The notes below the pieces were generated by a model that did not search any database, was not told the origin of the DNA, and saw only the letters and a program-made list of their open reading frames with translations. Shown piece by piece: positions 1-12,337 of a DNA stretch of 64,000 bases. The translations under genes were made by a program, and so were the position numbers. The first letter of the stretch is position 1; each line of letters opens with the position of its first letter. This DNA is from Alphaproteobacteria bacterium (GTDB lineage Bacteria; Pseudomonadota; Alphaproteobacteria; Rhodobacterales; Rhodobacteraceae), in assembly GCA_030425145.1 (NCBI GenBank), contig JAUHVK010000002.1, forward strand, positions 174,591-238,590, written 5' to 3'.

Positions 1-816
<816 letters not shown>

Positions 817-906
817 GTGCGGCGGGCCTCCTCTGGTGACGTGTACTGTCCGCCCACTGTTTCAGGACGGCGGAAAAGGATCAAACGGGAAAGGGAAAAA
901 CGAAAA

Positions 907-934
907 TCGGGGCGCGCTGTTCGGCGCGCCCCGA
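907..934 (-). terminator. Stem-loop with T-run after glpV
   Basis: An 11-bp perfect inverted repeat (TCGGGGCGCGC at 907-917 and its complement at 924-934) has a 6-base loop. On the minus strand it starts 12 bases after the glpV stop and is followed by a T-rich stretch (GATTTTCGTTTTT). It fits an intrinsic terminator or attenuator that lets only part of the transcripts reach glpK. It is one of six comparable stem-loops that follow binding-protein genes in this window. Confidence 0.8.
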
Positions 935-946
935 CCTTAAGGCAGC

Positions 947-2659
947 TTACTGCCAGGACTTGATCAGCTCGTCATAAGAGACGGTCTGAGGCTCTTCGTC
1001 CTCGTTCTCGAGCTTGGGGTACGGTGCTCCCGGCTGGTCGAACCAGTACTGAGCATCCTGCTCTTCGTTCATGACCGGGCCAAGATCGCCCTGGACACCT
1101 GCACGCTCAAGACGCTCAAGCACGCGTTCCTGGTCGGCACAGAGTGCATCCAGTGCTTCCTGCGGGGTTTTCGCACCGGACATTGCGTCGCCGATGTTCT
1201 GCCACCACAGCTGGGCCAGCTTCGGGTAATCCGGAACGTTGGTGCCGGTCGGCGACCATGCGACACGTGCCGGGGAACGGTAGAATTCTACCAGACCACC
1301 CAGTTTGTCCGCACGTTCGGTGAAGCTGTCATGCTGCACTGTGGACTCGCGGATGAAGGTCAGACCCACATGGGACTTCTTCACGTCGACGGTCTTGGAG
1401 GTCACGAATTGCGCATAGAGCCATGCGGCCTTTGCACGGTCCACCGGGGTGGATTCCATGAGGGTCCAGCTGCCTGCGTCCTGGTAGCCGACCTTCTGGC
1501 CTTCTTTCCAGTACACGCCGTGCGGGCTGGGTGCCATGCGCCACTTGGGTGTGCCATCTTCGTTCATCACCGGCAGGCCGGGCTTCACGGTGTCGGCTGT
1601 AAACGCGGTATACCAGAACATCTGCTGTGCGATGTTGCCCTGTGCAGGGATCGGGCCAGCTTCGGAGAAGGTCATACCAGCCGCTGCGGGCGGTGTGTAC
1701 TTTTCCAGCCATTCGATCGCTTTGGTCACAGCATAAACCGCTGCCGGCGAGTTCGTCGCACCGCCACGCGCCACGCAGGACCCGACGGGCTGCGAGTTCT
1801 CGTTCACGCGGATGCCCCATTCGTCAACCGGAAGGCCGTTGGGTTCACCAACGTCGCCCATGCCAGCCATGGACATCCACGCGTCAGTGTAACGCCAGCC
1901 AAGCGAGGGGTCTTTCTTACCGTAGTCCATGTTGCCAAAGACTTCGCCTTCAACACCCATGTGGCTCAGGTCACGGCCGGTGAAGAATTCGGCGATGTCT
2001 TCATAGGCAGACCAGTTGACCGGAACGCCTAGGTCGTAGCCATAAGCGGCCTTGAAGTCTTCCTGGTTCTTGGGATCGTTGAACCAGTCGTAGCGGAACC
2101 AGTAGAGGTTCGCGAACTGCTGTGTCGGCAGCTGGTAAACCTTGCCATCCGGGCCGGTGGTGAAGCTGAGGCCAATGAAGTCGCTCAGATCCAGCGTCGG
2201 CAGGGTGACGTCTGCGCCCTCGCCCGCCATCCAGTCGGTCAGGTTGCGCACCTGCTGATAGCGCCAGTGGGTGCCGATCAGGTCAGAGTCGTTGATGTAG
2301 CCGTCGTAGATGTTTTCACCCGACTGCATCTGGGTCTGGAGTTTTTCAACCACGTCGCCTTCGCCGATCAGGTCGTGTGTGACCTTGATGCCGGTGATGG
2401 CTTCGAACGCCGGTGCAAGCACCTGGCTTTCGTATTCATGCGTGGTGATCGTTTCGGACACGACCTTGATTTCCATTCCCTGGAACGGAGCCGCTGCATC
2501 CACGAAGAACTGCATCTCCGCTTCCTGATCGGCCCGGCTCAGCGACGAGAGATCGCCGATCTCTGCATCGAGGAACGCGCGGGCCGCGTCCATGTCGGCA
2601 AAGGCCGGACCCGCGAGGATCAGCAATGCCGCTGTTGAAGATTTCAGGTTCAAGTTCAT
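947..2659 (-). CDS. glpV: Glycerol ABC transporter substrate-binding protein
   Basis: A 570-residue periplasmic binding protein of the family 1 (maltose-type) fold. It has an N-terminal signal peptide (MNLNLKSSTAALLILAGPAFA) and is larger than most sugar-binding proteins, as is usual for the GlpV family. Gene order glpD-S-T-P-Q-U-V-K matches the glycerol uptake operon characterised in Rhizobium leguminosarum, where the importer is an ABC system rather than the GlpF facilitator. The start at 2659 is preceded by GGGGAGG. Substrate is assigned by operon context and family, not from binding residues. Confidence 0.92.
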   Translation of the reverse strand: MNLNLKSSTAALLILAGPAFADMDAARAFLDAEIGDLSSLSRADQEAEMQFFVDAAAPFQGMEIKVVSETITTHEYESQVLAPAFEAITGIKVTHDLIGEGDVVEKLQTQMQSGENIYDGYINDSDLIGTHWRYQQVRNLTDWMAGEGADVTLPTLDLSDFIGLSFTTGPDGKVYQLPTQQFANLYWFRYDWFNDPKNQEDFKAAYGYDLGVPVNWSAYEDIAEFFTGRDLSHMGVEGEVFGNMDYGKKDPSLGWRYTDAWMSMAGMGDVGEPNGLPVDEWGIRVNENSQPVGSCVARGGATNSPAAVYAVTKAIEWLEKYTPPAAAGMTFSEAGPIPAQGNIAQQMFWYTAFTADTVKPGLPVMNEDGTPKWRMAPSPHGVYWKEGQKVGYQDAGSWTLMESTPVDRAKAAWLYAQFVTSKTVDVKKSHVGLTFIRESTVQHDSFTERADKLGGLVEFYRSPARVAWSPTGTNVPDYPKLAQLWWQNIGDAMSGAKTPQEALDALCADQERVLERLERAGVQGDLGPVMNEEQDAQYWFDQPGAPYPKLENEDEEPQTVSYDELIKSWQ

Positions 2660-2736
2660 TAGGTACCTCCCCTTTTTTGAGAACTTGTGTGAAGTGAGGT
2701 GATCCCCCGTTTCCGGGACATCACGGGCTTATTCGG

Positions 2737-3015
2737 TTACACCCAGCGGAAGACCGCCGCGGCGTAGAGCGCGCAGACGCCAAGCGCCCAGGGCTGGTTT
2801 TCGCCAACCAGTCCGAGCCAGGCGATGTTGATGAAAGCGCTGCCCAGAAGCGTGATGAACAAACGGTCACCACGCGTCGTTTCAATCCGCAGGATGCCCA
2901 CGCGGGGCGTCTCTGGGAACTTGATTGCGAGGAACGTGAAGACGATCAGCAGGCTCGCGATGACCATGAAGAATATCGCGGTCGGCCATGTCCATGCCAT
3001 CCATGAGAGATCCAT
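2737..3015 (-). CDS. glpU: Small membrane subunit of glycerol ABC transporter (DUF2160)
   Basis: A 92-residue protein with about three hydrophobic segments (near residues 10-30, 48-66 and 74-90). Proteins of this size and type (DUF2160) sit between the permease and binding-protein genes in rhizobial and roseobacter glp operons and are named GlpU. Its molecular role is not established. It may be an accessory subunit of the transporter. An AGGAGG ribosome site precedes the ATG. It is translated in the order glpQ-glpU-glpV. Confidence 0.88.
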   Translation of the reverse strand: MDLSWMAWTWPTAIFFMVIASLLIVFTFLAIKFPETPRVGILRIETTRGDRLFITLLGSAFINIAWLGLVGENQPWALGVCALYAAAVFRWV

Positions 3016-3079
3016 CAGAGGGTCCTCCTGTTCGTATTGCGCCCGAGGGTGACGTAGGGATGGTTAATTTCTGGTTCCA

Positions 3080-3946
<867 letters not shown>

Positions 3947-3950
3947 CGCC

Positions 3951-4819
<869 letters not shown>

Positions 4820-4820
<1 letters not shown>

Positions 4821-5917
4821 CAGGCGGCCTCCCCCACGGATTGCGAGTGATCGGGCGCGATACGCCAGTCATTCACGTAGACGTTCACATGCGCCGGATC
4901 GAAGCTGACGCGGTTCATGTCGGCGCTGACATGATCGTCTTCACCGGCGATGATGTTGATGTCATGGCCTTCAAAGCTGGCACGGATGATCTTGTGGCGA
5001 CCCACGTCCTCGATCCGGCGGATCGTGACTGGCAGCCCTTCGAATTGGCTGAGCTTTGCGAATTCCGGGCGAATGCCGATTTCGACCTTGCCGCTGCCCG
5101 GCTTGTACCCGCCCGCAAGCTGGATTGTCTGAGACCCGACCTGCGCAATGGTGCCCTCGACCTGCGCGGGCAGGACGTTCATGCCTGGTGAGCCGATGAA
5201 GTAGCCAACAAAGGTGTGTTCGGGCCGTTCGAATAGCTGTTCAGGCGTACCGATCTGCACGACGCGACCATCATACATGACAACCACCTTGTCAGCGAAG
5301 GTCAGCGCCTCGGTCTGGTCGTGGGTCACATAGATCATCGTGTGACCAAACTCGTGGTGCAGGGATTTAAGCTGCGTGCGCAACTCCCACTTCATATGCG
5401 GGTCGATCACGGTCAGCGGCTCATCAAACAAGAGCGCGTTTACGTCCTTGCGAACCATCCCCCGACCCAGCGAGATTTTCTGCTTGGCATCTGCCGTCAG
5501 TCCGCGGGCCTTTTTCTTAAGCATGTGTTCCATGCCGATCATGCGCCCGATTTCCTGAACCCGAGCGGCGACGTAGGCTTCGTCATGGCCGCGATTGCGC
5601 AGCGGGAAGGCTAGATTATCCTGCACCGTCATGGTGTCGTAGACGACCGGGAACTGGAACACCTGCGCGATGTTGCGTTCGGCCGTCGGGGCCTGGGTCA
5701 CGTCCTGTCCATCGAACAGAATACGTCCCTGTGATGGATGAAGAAGGCCGGATATGATATTGAGAAGGGTGGATTTTCCGCAACCAGATGCGCCAAGAAG
5801 AGCGTAGGCCGCGCCGTCATCCCAATCATGGTTGAGTTCCTTGAGGGCGAAGTCGTCCTCGGAGGTCGGGTTGGGCACATAGGAATGCGCCAGGTTATCA
5901 AGTGTGATCTTTGCCAT
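4820..5917 (-). CDS. glpT: Glycerol ABC transporter ATPase with degenerate signature motif
   Basis: A 365-residue MalK-type ATPase with a C-terminal TOBE-like region. Walker A (GASGCGKST, residues 42-50), the Q-loop (Q88), Walker B (LLFDEP) and the switch histidine (YVTHDQ, H199) are intact. The ABC signature LSGGQ is replaced by LTADA at residues 140-144. Its partner GlpS has a normal signature but lacks the switch histidine, so the pair should make one canonical and one degenerate ATP site. The gene follows glpS by 11 bases. The symbol follows the rhizobial nomenclature and is unrelated to the E. coli glycerol-3-phosphate antiporter of the same name. Confidence 0.92.
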
Positions 5918-5928
5918 GGTCCGTTTCC

Positions 5929-7017
5929 TCAGGCCGCCAGCGCATAAGATGCGGGGGCGATCATTTTGCCCTGTTCGTCGAAGACGTAGACATGTCGCGG
6001 GTCGAGCCAGACCGTGAGGTCATCGCCCAGTTTCAGATCATGCACGCCATGGATCAGACCGACCCAGCGTTCGCCGTGGTGGTCGAGATGCACAAAGGTT
6101 TCCGAGCCGGTGAGTTCGGTCACGGTCAGCCGCGTGGTGAAGGACATGGCGTCCGCCGAATGCTGCCCGATCTCCAGATGGTTCGGGCGGAAGCCTGCAA
6201 GGTATTTGCCGTCCGGCAGTTCGGCCAACCGGCCCTTGGCCGCCGTCGACTGGTTATTGCCAAAGACAAGCTGACCACCGGACTTGGTGATCGGCAGGAA
6301 GTTCATTGGCGGATCGCTGAACACCCGCGCCGTGGTCGCATCAACCGGCTGGCGGTAAACCTCGGGTGTCGGGCCAAACTGCGTGACCCGCCCTTCCCAG
6401 AGGGTTGCGGTATTCCCGCCCAGAAGAAGCGCTTCCTCGGGTTCGGTGGTCGCATAGACGAAGATCGAGCCGGACTCCTCGAAGATCTTGGGGATTTCGA
6501 TGCGCAGTTCTTCGCGCAGTTTGTAGTCGAGGTTGGCCAGAGGTTCGTCCAGCAGCACCAGACCCGCGTTCTTGACCAACGCGCGGGCCAGCGCACAGCG
6601 CTGTTGCTGCCCGCCGGACAATTCCAGCGGCTTGCGGTCGAGCATTGGGGTCAGCTTCATCAACTCGGCGGTTTCACGCACACGGCGATCGATTTCCGCC
6701 TTTCCAACACCCATCAGCTTCATCGGCGAGGCGATGTTGTCGTAAACGGTCATCGACGGGTAGTTGATGAACTGCTGGTAAACCATCGCCACCTTGCGGT
6801 CCTGCACCCGCATTCCGGTGACATCCTCACCCTGCCAGATGATCTGGCCCGTTGCCGGTACATCCAGCCCGGCCATCAGCCGCATCAGAGATGTTTTTCC
6901 CGACAGGGTCGGCCCCAACAGCACGTTCATCGTGCCTTTTTCCAGCGTCAGGTCGGTGGGGTAGATGTGTGTCTGCCCCTCGACCATCTTGGACACGCCT
7001 TTCAGCTCGAGCGTCAT
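5929..7017 (-). CDS. glpS: Glycerol ABC transporter ATPase lacking the switch histidine
   Basis: A 362-residue ABC ATPase. Walker A is GPTLSGKT (residues 35-42), the signature LSGGQ (133-137) is intact, and Walker B is LVLLDEP. The switch histidine is replaced by threonine (T191 in YATTEPEEA). I chose ATG at 7017 (MTLELKGVSK) because longer frames overlap glpD and the family begins here. It lies 10 bases downstream of glpD. It forms a heterodimer with GlpT (inferred from the operon and complementary motif losses). Confidence 0.92.
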   Translation of the reverse strand: MTLELKGVSKMVEGQTHIYPTDLTLEKGTMNVLLGPTLSGKTSLMRLMAGLDVPATGQIIWQGEDVTGMRVQDRKVAMVYQQFINYPSMTVYDNIASPMKLMGVGKAEIDRRVRETAELMKLTPMLDRKPLELSGGQQQRCALARALVKNAGLVLLDEPLANLDYKLREELRIEIPKIFEESGSIFVYATTEPEEALLLGGNTATLWEGRVTQFGPTPEVYRQPVDATTARVFSDPPMNFLPITKSGGQLVFGNNQSTAAKGRLAELPDGKYLAGFRPNHLEIGQHSADAMSFTTRLTVTELTGSETFVHLDHHGERWVGLIHGVHDLKLGDDLTVWLDPRHVYVFDEQGKMIAPASYALAA

Positions 7018-7027
7018 GTCCGGCCCC

Positions 7028-8623
7028 TTATTCTGCGGCCTTGGACAGCGAACGACGGTGTTCCGCCATCCATGCATCCAAGTCCTTGATCTGTTCAGCG
7101 CTCAGTCGCAGACCGAGCTTGTTTCGACGCCACACCACGTCTTCTGCGGTGTGGGCGTATTCACGGGTCATCAGCCAATGCACTTCGGCCTCGTTCAGGG
7201 TCGCGCCAAAGTCGCGGCCCAGATCTGCGGGCTCCTTGGCGTTTCCGAGGATCTTTGCTGCTTCGGTGCCGTAAGCGCGCACGAGGCGGCGGGCCCAGAA
7301 GGCATCAAGGAATGGAAACGCGTCCTGCAACTTGGCGACTTGCGCATTGAACCCATCGACCGGGAAATCACCTCCGGGCAGCGCGACCCCCGCCGTCCAC
7401 GGGCCTTCAACGTTCGGCAATTGTTCGGCGATCTTGTCCAGCGCGCTTTCGGCAAGGCGTCGATAGGTCGTGATTTTGCCACCAAAGATGTTCAGCACCG
7501 GTGCGCCGCCATTGGCATCGACCTTGAGTGTATAGTCGCGGGTCGCCGCCGTGGCGCTGCTTGCGCCGTCATCATAGAGCGGCCGAACGCCGGAATAGGT
7601 CCAGACCACATCGTCGTCTGTTAGGTCGTGCTTGAAGTACTGGTTGGCAAAGTCAAGCAGGTAGGCCTGCTCTTCCGGGGTGCAGACCGGCTTGTTCGAC
7701 GGATCATCATGCTCGGCATCTGTGGTGCCGATCAGAGTGAAATCGGTCTCGTAGGGGATTGCAAAGATGATCCGCCCATCGGTGCCTTGGAAAAAGTAGC
7801 ACTTGTCGTGATCGTAAAGCTTGCGCGTCACGATGTGAGACCCACGCACAAGGCGCACACCTTCCTTGGAATTGAGCCGCACTTTGGTCTGGATAATGTC
7901 TCCGACCCAAGGACCACCCGCGTTGACCAGCATCTTGGCGTGGTAAGTGTGGACCTCTTCATTTTCGGTATTTTGCGTTTCAATCCGCCACAGGTTGTCC
8001 TCTCGGACAGCCGAGAGCACCTTTGTGCGCGGCAAAATCGTGGCACCCCGCGCTTCGGCATCGCGGGCATTCAAGACCACCAGCCGAGAGTCCTCGATCC
8101 AGCAGTCGGAATATTCGTATGCCTTGACGAACCGGTCCTCCAAAGGCGCGCCTTCGGGAAGATTCTTCAGGTCAAGCGTTCGAGTACCCGGCAGGATCTT
8201 GCGACCACCGAGATTGTCATAAAGGAAAAGGCCAAGACGGATCAGCCAGGCCGGTCGACGCCCCTTCATCCACGGCATCACAAGGCTAAGCAAACGCGAC
8301 GTCGGCGTGTCGGATTCGAACCGCATATCCTGATGATAAGGCAGAATAAATCGCATCGGCCAACTGATATGCGGCATCGCTTTCAGCAGCACTTCGCGCT
8401 CGATCAGGGCCTCGCGCACAAGCCGGAACTCGAAATACTCGAGATAGCGCAGTCCGCCATGAAAAAGCTTGGTCGAGGCAGAGGATGTGGCGGATGCCAA
8501 ATCGTTCATTTCCGCGAGTGTGACGCTTAGTCCACGACCCGCCGCGTCCCGAGCGATGCCGCAGCCGTTGATGCCACCGCCGATGATGAACAGGTCAGTA
8601 TGTTCGACGGTCTGGTCGATCAC
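7028..8623 (-). CDS. glpD: Glycerol-3-phosphate dehydrogenase, aerobic FAD type
   Basis: Oxidises glycerol 3-phosphate to dihydroxyacetone phosphate at the inner membrane, passing electrons to quinone. It is 531 residues, normal for the family. The N-terminal FAD motif is IGGGINGCGIARDAAGRG (near residues 14-31), followed by SSASTKLFHGGLRYLE, diagnostic of GlpD. The start is GTG at 8623, with GGGAGG nine bases upstream. It is the first gene of the glp operon, divergent from glpR across about 240 bases of regulatory DNA. Confidence 0.95.
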   Translation of the reverse strand: MIDQTVEHTDLFIIGGGINGCGIARDAAGRGLSVTLAEMNDLASATSSASTKLFHGGLRYLEYFEFRLVREALIEREVLLKAMPHISWPMRFILPYHQDMRFESDTPTSRLLSLVMPWMKGRRPAWLIRLGLFLYDNLGGRKILPGTRTLDLKNLPEGAPLEDRFVKAYEYSDCWIEDSRLVVLNARDAEARGATILPRTKVLSAVREDNLWRIETQNTENEEVHTYHAKMLVNAGGPWVGDIIQTKVRLNSKEGVRLVRGSHIVTRKLYDHDKCYFFQGTDGRIIFAIPYETDFTLIGTTDAEHDDPSNKPVCTPEEQAYLLDFANQYFKHDLTDDDVVWTYSGVRPLYDDGASSATAATRDYTLKVDANGGAPVLNIFGGKITTYRRLAESALDKIAEQLPNVEGPWTAGVALPGGDFPVDGFNAQVAKLQDAFPFLDAFWARRLVRAYGTEAAKILGNAKEPADLGRDFGATLNEAEVHWLMTREYAHTAEDVVWRRNKLGLRLSAEQIKDLDAWMAEHRRSLSKAAE

Positions 8624-8700
8624 CGCGCGCCACCTCCCAAGGCCACGTTATCCACCCGCAATGTATGCGGATTGAGCGGCCTTCACGCAAGGCGAATTTT

Positions 8701-8717
8701 TTCGTTTATGTTCGTTT
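8701..8717. promoter_or_regulatory. Candidate GlpR operator (direct TTCGTTT repeats)
   Basis: Two copies of TTCGTTT (8701-8707 and 8711-8717) lie 10 bases apart, one helical turn, in the glpD-glpR intergenic region. The second sits in TATGTTCGTTT, which resembles half of the E. coli GlpR operator. DeoR-family repressors commonly bind such repeats. On the + strand a TTGACA at 8747-8752 could be a -35 element for glpR, but no good -10 sits at the right distance. Function is inferred. Confidence 0.5.
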
Positions 8718-8864
8718 TTGACTATCTTGCTGAAAGTAAAAGAAATTTGACATTAGGGTATTGTGACCTAAGCCACTTATGATCGAAAAACCGGCACAGA
8801 CGCAAAGTGACGTAACGGAATCGCACCCGCGCTTTGCCCCAAACTTGACAGGACCGAACACCCT

Positions 8865-9629
8865 ATGTCCCACGCCTTTCGCCACCGTGACATCCTCGAA
8901 ATCGCACGGAAGGAGGGCAAGGTCACGGTCGAAGGTTTGGCCCAGCATTTCGGCGTGACGCTTCAAACAATCCGGCGCGACTTGTCCGATCTGGCAGAAG
9001 AAGGGCGGCTGGAACGTGTGCACGGCGGGGCGATGCTGCCATCGAGCACCAGCAATATCGGGTATGAACAGCGCCAGAGCCTGAACGCGAAGGCGAAGAC
9101 CGCAATCGCGCGGGCCTGTGCCCAACGCATTCCGAACAACATCTCGCTTTTTCTGAACATCGGCACCAGCACAGAGGCGGTAGCCCGCGAATTGCGCAAC
9201 CATCGCAACCTGCTTGTGATTACCAACAACATGAACGTCGCCAACATTCTGGCCGAAACGCAGGAATGCGAAGTTGTGGTGACAGGTGGCAACCTGCGCC
9301 GCGCCGATGGCGGTCTCGTGGGCAAGCTGGCAACAGAAACCATCCTGCAATTCAAGTTCGACCTGGCGATCATCGGCTGCTCGGCGCTCGACCGGGACGG
9401 CGATCTGCTTGATTTCGACATTCAAGAGGTGAGCGTGAGCCAAGCCATCCTGCAACAATCGCGCAAGACATTCCTCGTGGCGGACGCGTCCAAGCTCAAG
9501 CGGAACGCCCCTGCCCGCATCGCGTCACTTTCTGCAATCGACACGCTGTTCACCGACGCGCCCCTGCCCGCCGATCTGCCCGAGAAATGCGCGGCGTGGG
9601 ACACCGAAGTGGTAGTCGCGCGTCCTTAA
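8865..9629 (+). CDS. glpR: DeoR-family glycerol operon repressor
   Basis: A 254-residue DeoR-type regulator. It has an N-terminal winged helix-turn-helix (residues 5-57, with [26 protein letters not shown]) and a C-terminal sugar-phosphate sensor domain ([37 protein letters not shown]). It is divergent from glpD and probably senses glycerol 3-phosphate. Its TAA stop and the cobQ stop on the other strand share the palindrome TTAA at 9626-9629, leaving no room for a terminator between them. Confidence 0.93.
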   Translation: MSHAFRHRDILEIARKEGKVTVEGLAQHFGVTLQTIRRDLSDLAEEGRLERVHGGAMLPSSTSNIGYEQRQSLNAKAKTAIARACAQRIPNNISLFLNIGTSTEAVARELRNHRNLLVITNNMNVANILAETQECEVVVTGGNLRRADGGLVGKLATETILQFKFDLAIIGCSALDRDGDLLDFDIQEVSVSQAILQQSRKTFLVADASKLKRNAPARIASLSAIDTLFTDAPLPADLPEKCAAWDTEVVVARP

Positions 9630-11101
9630 ACCTTGATCGGATGGGCCGCCGCCAACAGTCCATCTATGTCGAGATGCGCCTCCATATGCGCGGCAAGGTC
9701 GTTGAGCGTCCGCTCGACAGTGCGTGTATAATCCGCCCCGCCCGAGGCGTGCCCCATCTGCTGCAGGAAAGCCTGCCGGAAACTGCCATTTGCAAAGAGT
9801 CCATGCAGGTAGGTGCCCATCACCCGACCATTGCCCGAAACCGCCCCATCCGGCGCGTCGCCGATCCGGGCAAAGGGGCGCGCACTGTCCGGGCCGCTGG
9901 TCTGGCCGATATGGATCTCGTAGCCGTCAAAGCCTGTGCCCGTGGGCACATGTACCGCCTCAACGCGGGTAAGTGTCTTGCGCGGCTGCATGACGGTTGT
10001 GACATCCAGCAACCCAAGCCCTTGCGTCGAACCCGCCTCTCCCTCCAAACCGTCCGGATCGTCGATACGGGCGCCAAGCATCTGGTACCCCCCGCAAATC
10101 CCGAATACCCGACCACCGCGCCGCAGATGGGCAAGGATGTCAATGTCCCAGCCCTGCGCCCGCAGAAACGCCAAATCGGCGCGCGTGGATTTGGTGCCGG
10201 GCAACACAACCAGATCGGCGTCACCGGGCAGCGCCTGTCCCGGCGGCACCATCGTCAACCGGATGTTCGGTTCAGCCTTGAGCGGGTCGAGGTCGTCAAA
10301 ATTGGCAATCCGCGACAGCATCGGACAAGCGATGTGGAACCCCTGCCCGCCGCCGGTTTCCGCCAGTTCCACCGCATCTTCGGCTGGCAGCAAATGCGCC
10401 GCGTCGAACCAAGGCAGAACGCCGTAGCCTTTCCAGCCGGTATGATCTTCAATCGCGCGATAACCGTCTTCGAACAATGACACGTCGCCGCGAAATTTGT
10501 TGACCAGAAACCCCGCGACCTGAGCCACGTCCTCGTCCGTCATCACCTTGTGCGTGCCGACAATCTGCGCGATCACCCCACCCCGATCAATGTCCCCTGC
10601 AAGGATAACCGGCACATCCGCCGCGCAGGCAAAGCCCATATTCGCAATGTCACCACGTCGAAGGTTCACCTCGGCCGGGCTACCTGCGCCTTCGACAAGG
10701 ATCAGATCGGCGGTTTTCGCCAAAGTGTGAAAACTGTCCAGCACCACGTCCAGCAGCACACCCCGATCCTCACGAAAACGCCGCGCCTCAAGCCAACCGC
10801 GCACCTGCCCCTGCACGATGACCTGCGAACCCCGGTCGCTTTCGGGTTTGAGCAGAACGGGGTTCATATGCACCGACAGGTCGCGCCCGCAGGCGATGGC
10901 CTGCAACGCCTGCGCGCGACCAATCTCGCCACCATCGGCGGTCACGGCGGCGTTGTTCGACATGTTCTGCGGCTTGAACGGCGCAACGGAGAGACCGCGA
11001 AGATGCGCGGCCCGACACAGCCCCGCCACCAGCATCGACTTGCCGACATTCGACCCGGTGCCCTGGATCATCAGCGCGCGCGGATTGGTGGTGAATGTCA
11101 T
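9626..11101 (-). CDS. cobQ: Cobyric acid synthase (adenosylcobyric acid synthase)
   Basis: Amidates the b, d, e and g side chains of adenosylcobyrinic acid a,c-diamide, using glutamine and ATP, in cobalamin synthesis. It is 491 residues. The N-terminal dethiobiotin-synthetase-like ATP domain has [17 protein letters not shown] (residues 14-30) and [10 protein letters not shown]. The C-terminal class I glutaminase domain has the nucleophile cysteine in [12 protein letters not shown] and the histidine in MGTYLHGLF. No other cobalamin gene or cobalamin riboswitch is visible nearby. It is convergent with glpR and follows the LacI-type gene by about 70 bases. Confidence 0.96.
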   Translation of the reverse strand: MTFTTNPRALMIQGTGSNVGKSMLVAGLCRAAHLRGLSVAPFKPQNMSNNAAVTADGGEIGRAQALQAIACGRDLSVHMNPVLLKPESDRGSQVIVQGQVRGWLEARRFREDRGVLLDVVLDSFHTLAKTADLILVEGAGSPAEVNLRRGDIANMGFACAADVPVILAGDIDRGGVIAQIVGTHKVMTDEDVAQVAGFLVNKFRGDVSLFEDGYRAIEDHTGWKGYGVLPWFDAAHLLPAEDAVELAETGGGQGFHIACPMLSRIANFDDLDPLKAEPNIRLTMVPPGQALPGDADLVVLPGTKSTRADLAFLRAQGWDIDILAHLRRGGRVFGICGGYQMLGARIDDPDGLEGEAGSTQGLGLLDVTTVMQPRKTLTRVEAVHVPTGTGFDGYEIHIGQTSGPDSARPFARIGDAPDGAVSGNGRVMGTYLHGLFANGSFRQAFLQQMGHASGGADYTRTVERTLNDLAAHMEAHLDIDGLLAAAHPIKV

Positions 11102-11170
11102 GGCACAGCCTCTCAGCCCTCGGGTCGTGGACCGAGTACTTGCTTGGGTGAACCTTGTCGATGCGCCAGT

Positions 11171-12193
11171 TCAGGCCGTCAGATCACGCAAGGACTCGCG
11201 AATCTGAACGCTGCTCTTGAGTTCGACCGACGCCCCATTGCCACGCTTTTCAACGATGTCGATCAGGGTCTGCGCCGCTATACGCCCCATCTCGCGGTGC
11301 GGGACATGCACAGTGGTGATCTGCGGTGTCACGATGCGGGCAAGTTCAATGTCGTCAAACCCGGTGATCGAAACGTCTTCGGGCACAGAAAGCCCCATCT
11401 CGCGCGCGCCGCGCAATGCGCCGACTGCGAGAACGTCGTTGCCGCACATCACGACAGATGGGCGCGGATCGGATTGCATCAGCGTCCGAAACGCCTGTGC
11501 GCCGCTTTCAATTTCATAAGGGGTTTCGATCACCGGCACCGCGTCGGCGTCCAGCCCGTTCTCCCTGAGCGCGTCGCGCAGGCCTTCCAAGCGGGCAGCG
11601 GCACGGTCATTGCCCTGTGTGATCCCCGAGATCAGGGCAATATGACGATGACCGAAGTCGATCACCTTCTGCGCCAATTCCCGCATGGACCCGCGGTTGT
11701 CGAACCCAACGGTCGGCTGGTCGCTGTCTGGCAGGTAGACCCATGCCGACAGCACCGGAATGGACCGGGATCGAAGGTATTCATACATGGCCGGATCGCG
11801 ATCATGTCCGATCAAGAGCAGCCCGTCCGCCCCGCGCGCCACAAGCGACCGGATTTGTTCTTCCTCGATCTTCGGCTGATAGGCAGAGCTCGCGACAAGC
11901 AGCGTGTAACCACGCGCGTGCAGTTCTTCCTGGAACGCTTGAAGCCCTCGCGCGAAGATTGCGTTTTCCATCGTCGGGATGATCGCACCGATGGTGAATG
12001 TCCGCTTGGCCGCCATGACACGGGCACCGAAATTCGGCGTGTATCCAAGGGCTTCCACCGCGATCATCACGCGATTTCTGGTTTTCTCCACCACCCGTTC
12101 GGGCGAATTCAGGCAGCGCGAGACCGTCGCCGTCGATACGCCTGCGGCCCGTGCAACATCATCCAAAGTAGGCACGTCGCGTAGTTCCGACAT
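11171..12193 (-). CDS. LacI-family regulator, likely of the DHPS operon
   Basis: A 340-residue LacI/GalR-type regulator. The helix-turn-helix is at residues 7-26 (TLDDVARAAGVSTATVSRCL), the hinge helix follows, then a periplasmic-binding-like sensor domain (GADGLLLIGHDRD, NDVLAVGALR, ITGFDDIELARIVTPQITT). I placed the start at ATG 12193 because AAGGAG lies just upstream. It is divergent from the TRAP/hps genes, with two LacI-type palindromes between (12265-12301), so it most likely controls both. The effector could be DHPS or a degradation product; that is inference. Confidence 0.9.
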   Translation of the reverse strand: MSELRDVPTLDDVARAAGVSTATVSRCLNSPERVVEKTRNRVMIAVEALGYTPNFGARVMAAKRTFTIGAIIPTMENAIFARGLQAFQEELHARGYTLLVASSAYQPKIEEEQIRSLVARGADGLLLIGHDRDPAMYEYLRSRSIPVLSAWVYLPDSDQPTVGFDNRGSMRELAQKVIDFGHRHIALISGITQGNDRAAARLEGLRDALRENGLDADAVPVIETPYEIESGAQAFRTLMQSDPRPSVVMCGNDVLAVGALRGAREMGLSVPEDVSITGFDDIELARIVTPQITTVHVPHREMGRIAAQTLIDIVEKRGNGASVELKSSVQIRESLRDLTA

Positions 12194-12264
12194 CGGTCTC
12201 CTTTCAAACTCTATCGTCAAAAAGACTGCAGTGCAGAATACGCATAAAACAACGAAAGGCCAAA

Positions 12265-12301
12265 TGTAAGCGCTTGCACGAACGGAATGTAAGCGCTTAC
12301 A
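12265..12301. promoter_or_regulatory. Two LacI-type operators
   Basis: TGTAAGCGCTTGCA (12265-12278) and the perfect palindrome TGTAAGCGCTTACA (12288-12301) share the AAGCGCTT core typical of LacI/GalR operators with a central CpG. Their centres are 23 bases apart, about two helical turns. They lie between the LacI-type gene and the DHPS transporter genes, positioned to bind a regulator dimer pair and control the divergent promoters. Confidence 0.82.
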
Positions 12302-12337
12302 CTATTCTCAGAATCAATCCGAATCCCGGAGTCCAAA

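Noticed and set aside
8747..8775. sigma-70 promoter for glpR starting with TTGACA
   Set aside because: The -35 match is perfect but no acceptable -10 hexamer is present at 16-18 bases, so I did not list it as a separate promoter.
10550..12184. A long + strand open frame of over 540 codons across cobQ and the LacI-type gene
   Set aside because: It is antisense to two clear genes with intact family motifs, has no ribosome site and its translation is Arg/His-rich low-similarity sequence, typical of the shadow of G+C-rich genes.
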